Source: UBA5078 sp051252515 | GTDB lineage: Bacteria > Pseudomonadota > Gammaproteobacteria > Pseudomonadales > Pseudohongiellaceae | NCBI GenBank assembly: GCA_051252515.1 | Contig: JBPOFS010000001.1 | Span: 124,001 to 188,000, forward strand | Length of the DNA: 64,000 bases | Direction of reading: 5' to 3' | In this document: in pieces, positions 1 to 9,747 of the stretch | How the letters are laid out: every line of letters starts with the position of its first letter | Numbering within the stretch: position 1 is the stretch's first letter | Notes under the pieces: model-generated | Seen by the model: the letters and a program-made list of their open reading frames with translations, nothing else | What the model was told of the DNA's origin: nothing | The model's database searches: none | Made by a program: the position numbers and the translations under genes

Positions 1-240
1 TCCAGAGAAATCGTCTTTGCTCAAGATCCTGGCCGTATCGTAACTACCCAATACTTGGTGGTACTGCCAAATCGCTTGCCAGAACGCTCTCTTATTGTCG
101 ATGGACCAGCGGTGGAGTGCTTGATAATCCTGCGGAACATTGACTCCTTGCTTACCAAGAAAAACAAGGAAATCACGGAGCCTAGAAGCACCTACGCGTT
201 CCTGTGATGGTTGCCACAGTGGGCTTTGATCTTTATTCAA
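1..240 (-). CDS. aacS: Acetoacetyl-CoA synthetase, N-terminal part (runs off the window)
   Basis: Only the first 80 codons are present; the gene continues beyond base 1. The minus-strand frame opens at a TTG codon at 240, nine bases after the liuD stop, and reads MNKDQSPLWQPSQERVG, later LHRWSIDNKRAFWQAIWQY. The W-S-I/V ... FW..iW pattern is the N-terminal signature of acetoacetate-CoA ligases (acyl-adenylate family). The enzyme activates acetoacetate to acetoacetyl-CoA using ATP. It fits its place at the end of the liu operon, because HMG-CoA cleavage releases acetoacetate. The adenylation core lies outside, so the family call rests on the N-terminus and context. No other start codon fits this frame nearby. 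Confidence 0.75.
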   Translation of the reverse strand, partial: MNKDQSPLWQPSQERVGASRLRDFLVFLGKQGVNVPQDYQALHRWSIDNKRAFWQAIWQYHQVLGSYDTARILSKDDFSG

Positions 241-249
241 TTTTACACC

Positions 250-2274
250 CTACCCATTCGCTTCGAATTCGACTAATGGCTGATCTGCACAGATACTGTC
301 GTCCTGTGCGCAAAGTACTGACAGCACTATTCCATCCGCGGGAGCTTTAATGGTGTGCTCCATTTTCATCGCCTCCATGATCACCAGCGCCTGCCCCGCT
401 GATACTTGCTCTTCAGCCGTGCATAACACAGCAGTGACGCGACCGTGCATTGGAGCGGTAAGAGCATGTTCGTCCAAGTCAGTTTCAATCGACACCGGTT
501 GATTAATCAGGCTCAGCCAAGTCTCTCCGCCGGCAAACACCGTCCAAGTATCGTTTCCATCAAACCACCCAGAAACACGCAAATGTTGGCCTTGGTAACG
601 CAAAGTGATGACGCCCTTGTGCGATGTCCACTCAAGCGCATAGTGTTGTCCGTTGCTCTGCAGGGTGGCTTTGCCTTGACCGTCAATTCGATAGATCAAA
701 TGCTGCGTCTCACCTTCTATTCGCACTTCGCAGCGCTGCATATCGGGTAACACCATTCTCCAGCCGTTTGCCTTTGACCAAGGGTCGTCAGACAAACCCT
801 TGCCCTGTTGGTGGTCGTTAAACCATACCAACCAAGAAAGTACCGCCTGCAGATCATGATCGAATGTCGATTTATGCAGCTCGTCCTGATGCACTTCGAC
901 AAAATCCGTAGTCAGCTCGGCTCGGCTAAATGCATCGGTTTTCAGTGCGCGAGCGAGGAAGGGCAAGTTAGTGGTAAACCCAGCAAGCTCGGTGTTCGCC
1001 AGCGCTGTCGTTAAACATTGTCGCGCCGCTTCCCGACTCGGCCCCCAGGCGATGATCTTGGCGAGCATAGGATCGTAATCACTTCCGATAACGCTGCCAG
1101 TCTGAATACCCGAGTCCACTCGCACATTGGCCAATGCATCTGGCATTTGTAGATGGCGGACTGTGCCACTGGTTGGCAAGAACTCTCGATCAGGGTCTTC
1201 AGCGTAGAGTCGCACCTCCATGGCGTGACCATTGACTGATAGATCTTCCTGTTGCCAAAGGAGATTTTCACCCTGAGCGATACGCAATTGCCATTCCACC
1301 AGATCGAGCCCAGTAATGGCTTCCGTCACAGGATGTTCAACCTGCAAGCGCGTGTTCATCTCCATGAAATAAAAGTTTTGTTCGGCATCGAATAAGAACT
1401 CCACCGTTCCCGCGCCTTCATAACCGGTGGCTTCACCGCAACGCAGTGCCGCCTGTCCCATTGCTTCGCGCACCGCAGAATCGATGCCTGGCGCCGGAGC
1501 TTCTTCGATGATTTTCTGGTGACGGCGCTGCAGTGAACAATCTCGATCAAAAAGGTAGATTCCTTTGCCGTGTTTATCAAACAATACTTGGACTTCCACA
1601 TGACGTGGTTTCAACAGGTATTTTTCCAGCAACAAATGAGCGTCACCAAAAGAAGACTGAGCTTCGCGTTTTGCACCAGCGATATGTTCGTCTAACTCCG
1701 AGGTATTCCATACCACACGCATGCCCTTGCCGCCGCCGCCAGCGCTGGCTTTTATCAGCACCGGATAGCCAATAAGTTCAGCTTGCGCTTTCAGTGTACT
1801 CAGTGCCTGATTATCACCGTGATATCCAGGTACCAATGGTACATTAGCTTTCTCCATCAAAGTTTTTGCCGCACTCTTCGACCCCATACTCTGGATAGCT
1901 TGTACCGGCGGGCCAACGAATAATATCCCCGCATTTTTACACCCTTCTGCAAGTTGAGAATTTTCAGAAAGAAAACCGTAACCGGGATGAATGGCATCCG
2001 CGCCTTCGGCTCGTGCCACCTGGAGAATTCGATCGACGTTCAAATAACTTTCCCGTGCTGGGGCCGGACCGATGCAAAACGCGGCATTGGCTTGTTGTAC
2101 ATGAGGAGCGTCACGATCCGCTTCGGAATAAACGGCAATACAACGGATCCCCATGCGCTGTGCTGTTCGAATAATACGACAGGCAATCTCGCCACGATTC
2201 GCGATAAGAAGACTGCGGATAGAACCATCCTTTGCAGCAAAAGGTTTTGATGAAAACTGATCGGTGGGAGCCAT
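250..2274 (-). CDS. liuD: Methylcrotonyl-CoA carboxylase alpha subunit (biotin carboxylase + BCCP)
   Basis: Biotin-dependent subunit of 3-methylcrotonyl-CoA carboxylase, third step of leucine degradation. The N-terminus has the biotin-carboxylase start SLLIANRGEIACRI, followed by an ATP-grasp domain with the glycine-rich loop KASAGGGGKGMR, and EMNTRLQVEHPVTE further on. A C-terminal biotinyl domain carries the lysine of EAMKMEH at about residue 637 of 674. An upstream in-frame ATG at 2340 would overlap liuC; the ATG at 2274 follows GAGGAATAAC at good ribosome-binding distance and one base after the liuC stop, so I use it. Transcribed together with liuB, which encodes the carboxyltransferase partner. 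Other acyl-CoA carboxylases share this architecture; the operon context makes the MCC assignment. Confidence 0.93.
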   Translation of the reverse strand: MAPTDQFSSKPFAAKDGSIRSLLIANRGEIACRIIRTAQRMGIRCIAVYSEADRDAPHVQQANAAFCIGPAPARESYLNVDRILQVARAEGADAIHPGYGFLSENSQLAEGCKNAGILFVGPPVQAIQSMGSKSAAKTLMEKANVPLVPGYHGDNQALSTLKAQAELIGYPVLIKASAGGGGKGMRVVWNTSELDEHIAGAKREAQSSFGDAHLLLEKYLLKPRHVEVQVLFDKHGKGIYLFDRDCSLQRRHQKIIEEAPAPGIDSAVREAMGQAALRCGEATGYEGAGTVEFLFDAEQNFYFMEMNTRLQVEHPVTEAITGLDLVEWQLRIAQGENLLWQQEDLSVNGHAMEVRLYAEDPDREFLPTSGTVRHLQMPDALANVRVDSGIQTGSVIGSDYDPMLAKIIAWGPSREAARQCLTTALANTELAGFTTNLPFLARALKTDAFSRAELTTDFVEVHQDELHKSTFDHDLQAVLSWLVWFNDHQQGKGLSDDPWSKANGWRMVLPDMQRCEVRIEGETQHLIYRIDGQGKATLQSNGQHYALEWTSHKGVITLRYQGQHLRVSGWFDGNDTWTVFAGGETWLSLINQPVSIETDLDEHALTAPMHGRVTAVLCTAEEQVSAGQALVIMEAMKMEHTIKAPADGIVLSVLCAQDDSICADQPLVEFEANG

Positions 2275-2275
2275 G

Positions 2276-3085
2276 TTATTCCTCATGCCAACGCGGAGCG
2301 CGTTTTTCCAAAAACGCGATGAGACCTTCTTGGCCTTCATCGCTGGTTCGCAAACGTGCGATTAGGTTCACTGTTTCGTCCAGCAGGTCGGGACTAGGAA
2401 GTTCACCTTCCACGTCTGCGATAAGTTGCTTGCAAGCCCGTATGGCTTCCGGGGCGCTGCGCTGCAAATGTCCACATAATTCATCCAGCAATTCATCCAA
2501 CTTCGCTTCTAGAACCACCTCGTGGACGATGCCTAAATTCAGAGCAATCTGAGCAGACATCACCTCGGTAGTGAGAAAATAACGACGGGCAGCTCGCGCA
2601 CCCATGGCTCGCACCACATAAGGGCTGATCACAGCTGGTGCCAAGCCTAAGCGCGCTTCGCTGAGACAGAAGCGCGCTGTATCGCTAGCAATCGCTATAT
2701 CACAAGCGCAAATCAAGCCGAGTGCGCCTCCAAAGGCTGCCCCCTGCACACGCGCTAAGGTAGGTTTGGACAGTCGATCTAATGTGAGCACAAGGTCGGC
2801 TAGTAGGCGCGCATCGGCAATGTTTTCCGCCTCTGACATTTGCGCGGTGCGTTTCATCCACCCCAAGTCTGCCCCAGCCGAGAAATTCTTCCCATTAGCG
2901 GCCAGCACTACCACTCGCACTTGAGTATCCGCATCAGCTTCTCGAAGACGCTGCGTCAGACTGGCGATAGTCTTATCATCAAAGGCGTTGTTTTTGTCCG
3001 GACGGTTGAGAGTAATGCGTGCGATTCCTTGATCATCTACAGCGTAGAGCACAGCATTTGTTTCCATGATTTTGCTATCGTTCAT
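2276..3085 (-). CDS. liuC: Methylglutaconyl-CoA hydratase (enoyl-CoA hydratase family)
   Basis: A 269-residue crotonase-fold enzyme, expected to hydrate 3-methylglutaconyl-CoA to HMG-CoA in leucine breakdown. Family features are ITLNRPDKNNAFD near the N-terminus, the oxyanion-hole segment NFSAGADLGWMK, and GAAFGGALGLICACDIAIA containing the second oxyanion-hole glycine. It ends with FLEKRAPRW, typical of the family. It sits between liuB (17-base gap) and liuD (1-base gap), which separates it from general enoyl-CoA hydratases. The ATG at 3085 follows AGGGAAG. Confidence 0.9.
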   Translation of the reverse strand: MNDSKIMETNAVLYAVDDQGIARITLNRPDKNNAFDDKTIASLTQRLREADADTQVRVVVLAANGKNFSAGADLGWMKRTAQMSEAENIADARLLADLVLTLDRLSKPTLARVQGAAFGGALGLICACDIAIASDTARFCLSEARLGLAPAVISPYVVRAMGARAARRYFLTTEVMSAQIALNLGIVHEVVLEAKLDELLDELCGHLQRSAPEAIRACKQLIADVEGELPSPDLLDETVNLIARLRTSDEGQEGLIAFLEKRAPRWHEE

Positions 3086-3102
3086 TTAAAACTTCCCTAC
3101 CG

Positions 3103-4710
3103 CTACATGCGGAAAACACCGAATTTGGTTTCAGGTATAGGCGCATTTAACGCAGCCGATAAAGCCAAAGCTAGGGTTGTGCGGGTCTGGGCTGGATCGA
3201 TTATGCCGTCGTCCCAAAGTCTCGCGCTGGCGTACCAGGCTTGGGATTGCTCTTCAAACTGATCGAGAATAGGCTGCTTAAAGGCCGCCTCTTCTTCCTC
3301 TGTCCAACTAAGCCCTTTGCGCTGCAGGCCTGCACCACGCACCTGTGCCATCACCCCAGCTGCCTGCTCCCCCCCCATGACGGCAATACGTGCATTGGGC
3401 CACATCCATAAAAACCGTGGGTTATACGCGCGACCACACATTCCATAATTGCCTGCTCCGAAACTGCCGCCGATGATAACGGTCAATTTCGGCACTTTTG
3501 CACAGGCGACTGCAGTCACCAGTTTTGCACCGTTTTTGGCGATACCTTCATGTTCGGCCTTGCTGCCAACCATGAAGCCTGTGATATTTTGCAGAAAAAT
3601 CAGCGGTATTTTGCGTTGGCAACACAACTCAATGAAGTGCGCACCTTTGAGCGCAGAGGCCGAAAACAGAATGCCGTTATTACCAATTATGCCCACCGGC
3701 ATGCCATGGATATGGGCAAAACCACATACCAAGGTTGTCCCGTAGTTGGCCTTAAATTCGTCAAATTCGGAGCCGTCCACTAAACGAGCAATCACCTCCC
3801 GCACGTCGTAAGGTGTGCGCTGGTCGGTGGGGACCACTCCGTACATTTCCTCGACGGGAAATAATGGTTCCCGCGCTGCTAGCCGCTGTAGTGCTGGCTG
3901 TTTTACGTGGTTCAGATTACGGACACAGGCCCGAGCCCGTTCCAGCGCCTCTTCTTCGCTGTGAGCATAGTGGTCGGCCACCCCAGAAACACTGCAGTGC
4001 ACATCGGCTCCCCCCAACTCCTCGGCCGAAATCACTTCACCGGTTGCAGCCTTAACCAACGGTGGGCCCGCAAGGAAGATAGAGCTTTGCTCTCGCACCA
4101 TGATGCTTTCGTCAGCCATGGCGGGAACATAGGCACCACCTGCCGTGCATAAACCCAGAACAACAGCAATCTGTGGAATGCCTTGCGCCGACATATTGGC
4201 TTGTTTAAAAAAGATATGACCAAAGTCTTCTTTGCCCGGAAAAACCTCGTCCTGCTGAGGCAAGTTGGCCCCGCCCGAATCCACCAAATAAATACAAGGT
4301 AGCCGATTTTCTTCCGCAATGGTTTGAGCGCGAATGTGTTTCTTCACTGTCATCGGATAATAGGTTCCGCCCTTTACCGTGGAGTCATTGGCCACGATCA
4401 TGCACTCCACGCCGGACACACGACCTATCCCCACAATGATGGCTGCAGCCGGTACGTCATCGTCGTAAACACCTTCCGCAGCTAAGGGCGCAATTTCAAG
4501 AAAGGGCGACCCGGGGTCCAGAAGTCGATTCACACGCTCGCGGGGTAGCAATTTGCCTTTGGCGCGGTGTCGCTCTTGAACGACCTCTCCTCCGCCCTCG
4601 TGAATCTGCTTGAGCTTTTCGCGCAATGAACCTACAAGCCCACGATGAAACTCATCGCGCTCACGAAACTCGGCAGAATTAGTTTGAATTTTACTTTTAA
4701 GCGTCGTCAT
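3103..4710 (-). CDS. liuB: Methylcrotonyl-CoA carboxylase beta subunit (carboxyltransferase)
   Basis: A 535-residue carboxyltransferase subunit of the acyl-CoA carboxylase family, with full family length. It transfers the carboxyl group from biotin on LiuD to 3-methylcrotonyl-CoA. Supporting segments are IYLVDSGGANLPQQ, GGAYVPAMADE, QNITGFMVG and GGSFGAGNYGMCGRAYNP, the paired oxyanion-forming glycine regions of MCC-beta proteins. It lies between liuA and liuC on the same strand, 17 bases before liuC. The ribosome-binding site is weak (GCGAGTAAAA before ATG 4710), which suggests read-through expression from the upstream operon genes. Confidence 0.93.
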   Translation of the reverse strand: MTTLKSKIQTNSAEFRERDEFHRGLVGSLREKLKQIHEGGGEVVQERHRAKGKLLPRERVNRLLDPGSPFLEIAPLAAEGVYDDDVPAAAIIVGIGRVSGVECMIVANDSTVKGGTYYPMTVKKHIRAQTIAEENRLPCIYLVDSGGANLPQQDEVFPGKEDFGHIFFKQANMSAQGIPQIAVVLGLCTAGGAYVPAMADESIMVREQSSIFLAGPPLVKAATGEVISAEELGGADVHCSVSGVADHYAHSEEEALERARACVRNLNHVKQPALQRLAAREPLFPVEEMYGVVPTDQRTPYDVREVIARLVDGSEFDEFKANYGTTLVCGFAHIHGMPVGIIGNNGILFSASALKGAHFIELCCQRKIPLIFLQNITGFMVGSKAEHEGIAKNGAKLVTAVACAKVPKLTVIIGGSFGAGNYGMCGRAYNPRFLWMWPNARIAVMGGEQAAGVMAQVRGAGLQRKGLSWTEEEEAAFKQPILDQFEEQSQAWYASARLWDDGIIDPAQTRTTLALALSAALNAPIPETKFGVFRM

Positions 4711-4787
4711 TTTTACTCGCGTTTAGTCAATGGGACTCAACAATCGCCCCCTTTGAACGAAATGGATACTTGCAGCCTGAGAACAGC

Positions 4788-5957
4788 TTATTGCGTTTCT
4801 TTAAACAACTCGCGCCCAATCAACATGCGCCGAATCTCCTGAGTGCCAGCACCAATCTCGTAAAGCTTAGCGTCACGCAACAGGCGACCTGCGCTATATT
4901 CATTGGTGTAACCGTTTCCACCCAGTATCTGAATTGCCTCCAAGGCCAACTTTGTCGCTCTCTCTGAAGAGTATAGGATGACCCCGGCTGCATCCTTGCG
5001 AGTGGTTTCTCCGCGATCGCACGCTGCGGCGACTGCGTACAAGTAAGAGCGACTCGCGTTTAGCTCAGTGTACATGTCCGCAAGCTTGCCTTGAATCAGC
5101 TGAAATTCTCCAATAGATTTGTCGAACTGCTTGCGCTCGTGAACGTAGGGCAAGACGATGTCGAGACATGCTTGCATGATCCCGGTCGGTCCACCTGACA
5201 ATACGACACGCTCATAATCAAGACCGGACATGAGGACCTTCACCCCCTGGTTCTCGCCGCCCAATATGTTTTCCGCTGGTACTTCCACGTTCTCGAAGAT
5301 CAACTCACAAGTGTTCGAGCCGCGCATACCAAGTTTGTCCAGCTTTGGGCCTTGAGAAAACCCGGCCGAGTCCCGTTCAACAATGAAAGCGGTAATGCCG
5401 TGGGGACCTTTGTCACTGTCTGTCTTCGCATAGATGACATAAGTGTGAGCATCTGGGCCGTTGGTAATCCACATTTTACTGCCATTTAAAACGTAGTGAT
5501 CGCCCTTCTTATCTGCACGCATTTTCATACTCACAACATCGGAACCAGCATTAGGCTCACTCATGGCCAAAGCTCCGATCTGTTGACCACTCACCAAACC
5601 CGGCAAATATTGTGCTTTTTGCTGCGCTGTACCGTTGCGGTGGATTTGATTGACGCAGAGGTTGGAGTGCGCGCCATAGCTCAAACCCACCGATGCGGAA
5701 GCTCGACTTATCTCTTCCATCGCCAGGACATGTGCCAAGTACCCCATATTGCTGCCGCCGTACTCTTCACTCACGGTCATGCCAAGCAAACCCATTGCTC
5801 CCATTTTTGGCCAAAGCTCATTAGGAAAGGCATTTTCGCGATCCACACTTTCTGCCAAAGGCGCTATTTCGCCGGCGGCAAAGGCATTGACGTGATCGCG
5901 CAACATGTCAGCGGTTTCACCCAGACCGAAATTCAATTGACGGTAATCTACTCTCAT
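4788..5957 (-). CDS. liuA: Isovaleryl-CoA dehydrogenase
   Basis: FAD-dependent acyl-CoA dehydrogenase, 389 residues, oxidising isovaleryl-CoA to 3-methylcrotonyl-CoA with electrons going to ETF. Family signatures are ALAMSEPNAGSDVVSMK, KMWITNGPDA and the C-terminal QILGGNGYTNEY. The glutamate of LDYERVVLSGGPTG (residue 249) falls where isovaleryl-CoA dehydrogenases place the catalytic base, in helix G rather than near the C-terminus as in most acyl-CoA dehydrogenases, supporting the specific call. Located 49 bases after the fused oxidoreductase and 77 bases before liuB. No LiuR or LiuQ regulator gene is adjacent in the window. Confidence 0.93.
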   Translation of the reverse strand: MRVDYRQLNFGLGETADMLRDHVNAFAAGEIAPLAESVDRENAFPNELWPKMGAMGLLGMTVSEEYGGSNMGYLAHVLAMEEISRASASVGLSYGAHSNLCVNQIHRNGTAQQKAQYLPGLVSGQQIGALAMSEPNAGSDVVSMKMRADKKGDHYVLNGSKMWITNGPDAHTYVIYAKTDSDKGPHGITAFIVERDSAGFSQGPKLDKLGMRGSNTCELIFENVEVPAENILGGENQGVKVLMSGLDYERVVLSGGPTGIMQACLDIVLPYVHERKQFDKSIGEFQLIQGKLADMYTELNASRSYLYAVAAACDRGETTRKDAAGVILYSSERATKLALEAIQILGGNGYTNEYSAGRLLRDAKLYEIGAGTQEIRRMLIGRELFKETQ

Positions 5958-6006
5958 GGTCGTTTCTCTTTGTTATTGACTACTTTAGATTGATGCAAGG
6001 CGCTTC

Positions 6007-9000
6007 CTAGTCAGCTAATTCCACAAAACGCACGGGCTCTGGTTTTTCGTCCACTGCCTTAAATTGTGCTAATAAAGTTTGCTGGCGTTGTCGCGCATTT
6101 TTCACATTTTTTTCCTTTACGTGCCCAAATCCACGCATGTCCTGTGGAAGCTTCGCCAGTGCCAACGCGGCATCGTAATTACCGACTTGAATGTCCGACA
6201 ATAGACTTTTAATCACCGCTTGGTATTCCTCAATCAATTGCCGTTCCATTTTGCGCTCGGCGGTGTAGCCGAAAATATCTAAGCGACTGCCGCGCAGGGG
6301 TTTAAATTTAGCGATTACTTTGAAAACTGGCATTATCCAAGAACCGAATTCCTGTTTTTTAAGATACCCCGTATGCGAGTCCCGTTTGGAAATTAACGGC
6401 GGTGCCAAATGAAAGGTCAAGCGTGGTTTACCGGCAAACTGTTTTTCAAGATCACGCCTGAAATCACCGGATGTATACAACCGAGCCACTTCGTATTCGT
6501 CCTTGTAGGCCATAAGTCTGAACAGGCCTTCCACCACTGAACGACTAAAAGCCATGTCATGAGCGCTGCCAAGCTGCGCTTCTTCCTTATCACATACTAA
6601 CTGCACAAACTCGCGGTAACGGCGCGCATATTTTTCGTCCTGATAGTTCACTAAGAAATCAGCACGACGATCGATGAGTGCTGACAGAGACGCGGCTTCG
6701 GGTTTGAAAACCTTCTCTTCTGCTGCCTTGTTTTTGTTAACCATGGGGTCATGGGCCACACGACGCCCCCATTCAAATGCTTCAAGGTTAAAGCGAACCG
6801 CGACGTTATTCAGCTCGATGGCCTTCTCAATGGCGGCCAAGGAGATTGGGATCAAACCCTTCTGCCAAACATAGCCCATAAGAAGCATGTTTGCGGCGAT
6901 AGGATCCCCCAACAATTCTTCGGCCAGACGGGTGGCATTCACAAAGCGAGCGCACGCTTCCCCGCTTTCCCGCGCAATGCGCTCTTTCATGGTAGCGGCA
7001 GGAAATACCATATCCCGGTTTTTAACAAAGCCCGCAGTAGGCGCTTCAAATTCGTTAATCACTGCGTGGCTGCGTCCCACGCTCACTTTCCCTAGAGCCT
7101 CATCACTGGCGGACACCACCAAGTCGCAGCCCATTAGCAAATCCGCATCGCCTGCTGCTACGCGAGGAGTATGAATATCTTCTGGCTGTGAACCGATACG
7201 CACATGACTCATCACCGGGCCAAATTTCTGTGCCATGCCGCTTAGGTTGAACACCGAGCACCCCTTACCTTCAAGGTGTGCGGCCATACCTAGCACAGCA
7301 CTGACCGTCACCACTCCCGTGCCCCCAATCCCAGTCAGCACTATATTCCAAGGACGATGCAACGAGGGGAGTTCCGGTTCCGGTGGACGACTAGCTGTCG
7401 CTACTGCAGTCTGAACGGACCGTAGGTCCGTTCCTTCAACGGTCACAAAACTGGGACAAAAGCCTTTAACACAGCTGAAATCTTTGTTGCAGGAGGCTTG
7501 ATCAATGCTGCGCTTGCGGCCAAATTCGGTTTCCTTTGGCAGCACAGACAAACAATTGGATTGAACGCTACAGTCGCCACAACCTTCACAAACAGCTTCG
7601 TTAATGACCACTCGTTTCTGGGGATCGGGGAATTGCCCCTTTTTGCGCCGACGGCGTTTCTCCGCCGCGCAGGTCTGATCATAAATCAATACGCTAGTGC
7701 CTTCGACCTCTCGCAAATCTCTCTGCACAGCATCTAATTCATCCCGATGGTGCACAGTCAGACCGCGGATGGGAGGCAGAAAGTTTCGCGGATACTTATT
7801 AGGCTCGTCACTTACCACCGCTATCCGCTGCACACCCTCAGAGTGTACCTGGCGCGCAACGTCGGCAACGCTGAGCACGCCGTCGACCGGTTGACCACCG
7901 GTCATCCCTACAGCGTCGTTATAGAGAATCTTATAGGTAATATTGACGTTGGCAGCAATCGTGGCGCGGATTGCCAACAGACCGGAGTGGAAATACGTGC
8001 CATCACCGAGATTCTGAAAAACATGCTTGTTACTAGTGAAGGGTGCCTGTCCAATCCATGAGGTGCCTTCTGCTCCCATCTGAGTAAAAGTTTCGGTTTC
8101 GCGATCCATCCACTGAGCCATATAGTGACAGCCGATACCGCCCAATGCGCGGCTACCTTCCGGCACGACCGTGGAAGTGTTATGTGGACAACCAGAGCAG
8201 TAGTAAGGCGTCCGGTCTATGGTCTCGGTAACTTGTTCGAGCGCTTTCTCCTTGAAAGCAAGGAAGTCCAAACGCTGTTTCATTTCTTCACTTTGATAAT
8301 AGCGCGAAATGCGGCTGGCGATGGCTCTCGCGACCCCGGCTGGGGTCAGCTCGCCCAGATTGCCAAGCAGCACTTCGCCGAATTCATCAAACTCACCAAT
8401 GACTCGCGGACGACGCTCCACTGGCATGTTGTAAAGTTGCCCTGTGAGCTGATCCTCAATAATACTTCGCTTCTCTTCCACTACTAGAATTTCATCCAGA
8501 CCTTCAGCGAAATCGTGGGTCGCTATGGGTTCTAGCGGCCAAGGCATGCCCACCTTGAAAATGCGAATGCCTAAGCTTTCCACCTGCGCCTCATCGATGC
8601 CTAGATCGTCTAGAGCCTGCAACACGTCAAGATAAGCCTTACCCGTAGCAATAATTCCAAAACGAGCTTTGCTACTGTTTTGTACTACTCGATTGATATC
8701 GTTGGCGCGCGCAAACTCGCGCGCCGCGTAGATCTTGTGGCGATTTAAGCGTCGTTCCTGATCCAAGGGTGAGTCCGGCCAGCGGGCATGAACGCCATCA
8801 GCCGGCAAGTCCACGTTCTCCGGTCTGCGCACTTTCACACGCTCCGCATCGATATCTACAGAGGCTGCAGAGTCGCACACTTCAGTACTTAACTTGAATC
8901 CGACCCAGCAGCCAGAAAAGCGCGACAGCTCCCAGCCTAGTACGCCGTAGTCGAGGATCTCCTGCACATTGGACGGCGCTAGTATCGGCACCATGGCTGA

Positions 9001-9507
9001 AATGAAGTCATGCTCGGACTGATGAGGCAAGCTGGAGGACTTGCAGCCGTGATCATCCCCCGCCACCGCCAGCACGCCACCGAACTTAGAAGTCCCTACC
9101 GCATTGGCGTGCTTGAGCGCATCCATACTACGGTCAAGCCCCGGCCCTTTGCCGTACCACATGCCAAACACACCCTCATAAAGCGCACCCGGAAACATGG
9201 TCACTTCCTGAGTACCGCGCACGGCGGTCATGGCCAAATCCTCGTTCACGCCGGCCTGGAACTTCACTTGATGCTGATCTAAGTATTTTTGAGCCTTCCA
9301 CATGGTTTGGTCCAAACCACCCAGAGGTGAACCTCGATACCCGGATACAAAGCCAGCGGTGTTCACACCGCGAGCTTCGTCCCGCTGACGCTGCAAAATA
9401 AGCAGACGTACAAGCGCTTCGATACCGGTCATGTAGGCATGACCATTACGCAGTTCGTATTTATCGCTAAGGGACACATCCTTCAGCTGAGGAAGGTTGG
9501 ATTGCAT
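6007..9507 (-). CDS. Fused 2-oxoacid (indolepyruvate-type):ferredoxin oxidoreductase
   Basis: A single 1166-residue chain combining the alpha (IorA, thiamine-diphosphate) and gamma (IorB) parts of indolepyruvate ferredoxin oxidoreductase. The N-terminal half has GFVSGYRGSPLGGLDQTMWK and later GGIGCHYMAQWMDR near the expected TPP-binding region. A ferredoxin-like segment at about residues 640-690 has two cysteine clusters, CEGCGDCSVQSNC and CNKDFSCVKGFCP. The gamma domain follows, starting near GIGGTGVVTVSAVLG. Such enzymes decarboxylate aryl- or branched-chain 2-oxoacids to acyl-CoA and reduce ferredoxin. Position as first gene of the liu operon suggests 2-ketoisocaproate as one substrate; phenylpyruvate or indolepyruvate, feeding the nearby paa pathway, is the alternative. 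ATG 9507 follows GGAGCTCTGT. Confidence 0.85.
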   Translation of the reverse strand: MQSNLPQLKDVSLSDKYELRNGHAYMTGIEALVRLLILQRQRDEARGVNTAGFVSGYRGSPLGGLDQTMWKAQKYLDQHQVKFQAGVNEDLAMTAVRGTQEVTMFPGALYEGVFGMWYGKGPGLDRSMDALKHANAVGTSKFGGVLAVAGDDHGCKSSSLPHQSEHDFISAMVPILAPSNVQEILDYGVLGWELSRFSGCWVGFKLSTEVCDSAASVDIDAERVKVRRPENVDLPADGVHARWPDSPLDQERRLNRHKIYAAREFARANDINRVVQNSSKARFGIIATGKAYLDVLQALDDLGIDEAQVESLGIRIFKVGMPWPLEPIATHDFAEGLDEILVVEEKRSIIEDQLTGQLYNMPVERRPRVIGEFDEFGEVLLGNLGELTPAGVARAIASRISRYYQSEEMKQRLDFLAFKEKALEQVTETIDRTPYYCSGCPHNTSTVVPEGSRALGGIGCHYMAQWMDRETETFTQMGAEGTSWIGQAPFTSNKHVFQNLGDGTYFHSGLLAIRATIAANVNITYKILYNDAVGMTGGQPVDGVLSVADVARQVHSEGVQRIAVVSDEPNKYPRNFLPPIRGLTVHHRDELDAVQRDLREVEGTSVLIYDQTCAAEKRRRRKKGQFPDPQKRVVINEAVCEGCGDCSVQSNCLSVLPKETEFGRKRSIDQASCNKDFSCVKGFCPSFVTVEGTDLRSVQTAVATASRPPEPELPSLHRPWNIVLTGIGGTGVVTVSAVLGMAAHLEGKGCSVFNLSGMAQKFGPVMSHVRIGSQPEDIHTPRVAAGDADLLMGCDLVVSASDEALGKVSVGRSHAVINEFEAPTAGFVKNRDMVFPAATMKERIARESGEACARFVNATRLAEELLGDPIAANMLLMGYVWQKGLIPISLAAIEKAIELNNVAVRFNLEAFEWGRRVAHDPMVNKNKAAEEKVFKPEAASLSALIDRRADFLVNYQDEKYARRYREFVQLVCDKEEAQLGSAHDMAFSRSVVEGLFRLMAYKDEYEVARLYTSGDFRRDLEKQFAGKPRLTFHLAPPLISKRDSHTGYLKKQEFGSWIMPVFKVIAKFKPLRGSRLDIFGYTAERKMERQLIEEYQAVIKSLLSDIQVGNYDAALALAKLPQDMRGFGHVKEKNVKNARQRQQTLLAQFKAVDEKPEPVRFVELAD

Positions 9508-9678
9508 ACAGAGCTCCAGAGGAATATTTTCATTCTTATGGAGCCATGGTAATGCAATATATCGGAATTTTTTCTGCTATTTATGCTAACACTCTAGCTA
9601 AAATTGCATGATTAATGCTTATTCTCACGCATCTTTGCATAAGCAACACTTCATCATTTTTGCTAAAAACGAGTCTAC

Positions 9679-9722
9679 CCCCTAAAAGACCACAGTTCGC
9701 AGAACCACGGCCTTCTAAGGGG
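9679..9722 (-). terminator. Hairpin downstream of the SBP56 gene, possible terminator
   Basis: CCCCTAAAAG at 9679-9688 pairs with CTTCTAAGGGG at 9712-9722 with one slip, and TTC-GC-GAA can form an inner helix. It lies 26 bases past the stop of the SBP56 gene on the minus strand. No clear uridine tract follows, so intrinsic termination is uncertain. Confidence 0.35.
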
Positions 9723-9747
9723 AATAAGTATCGGAATTAAACAGTTT

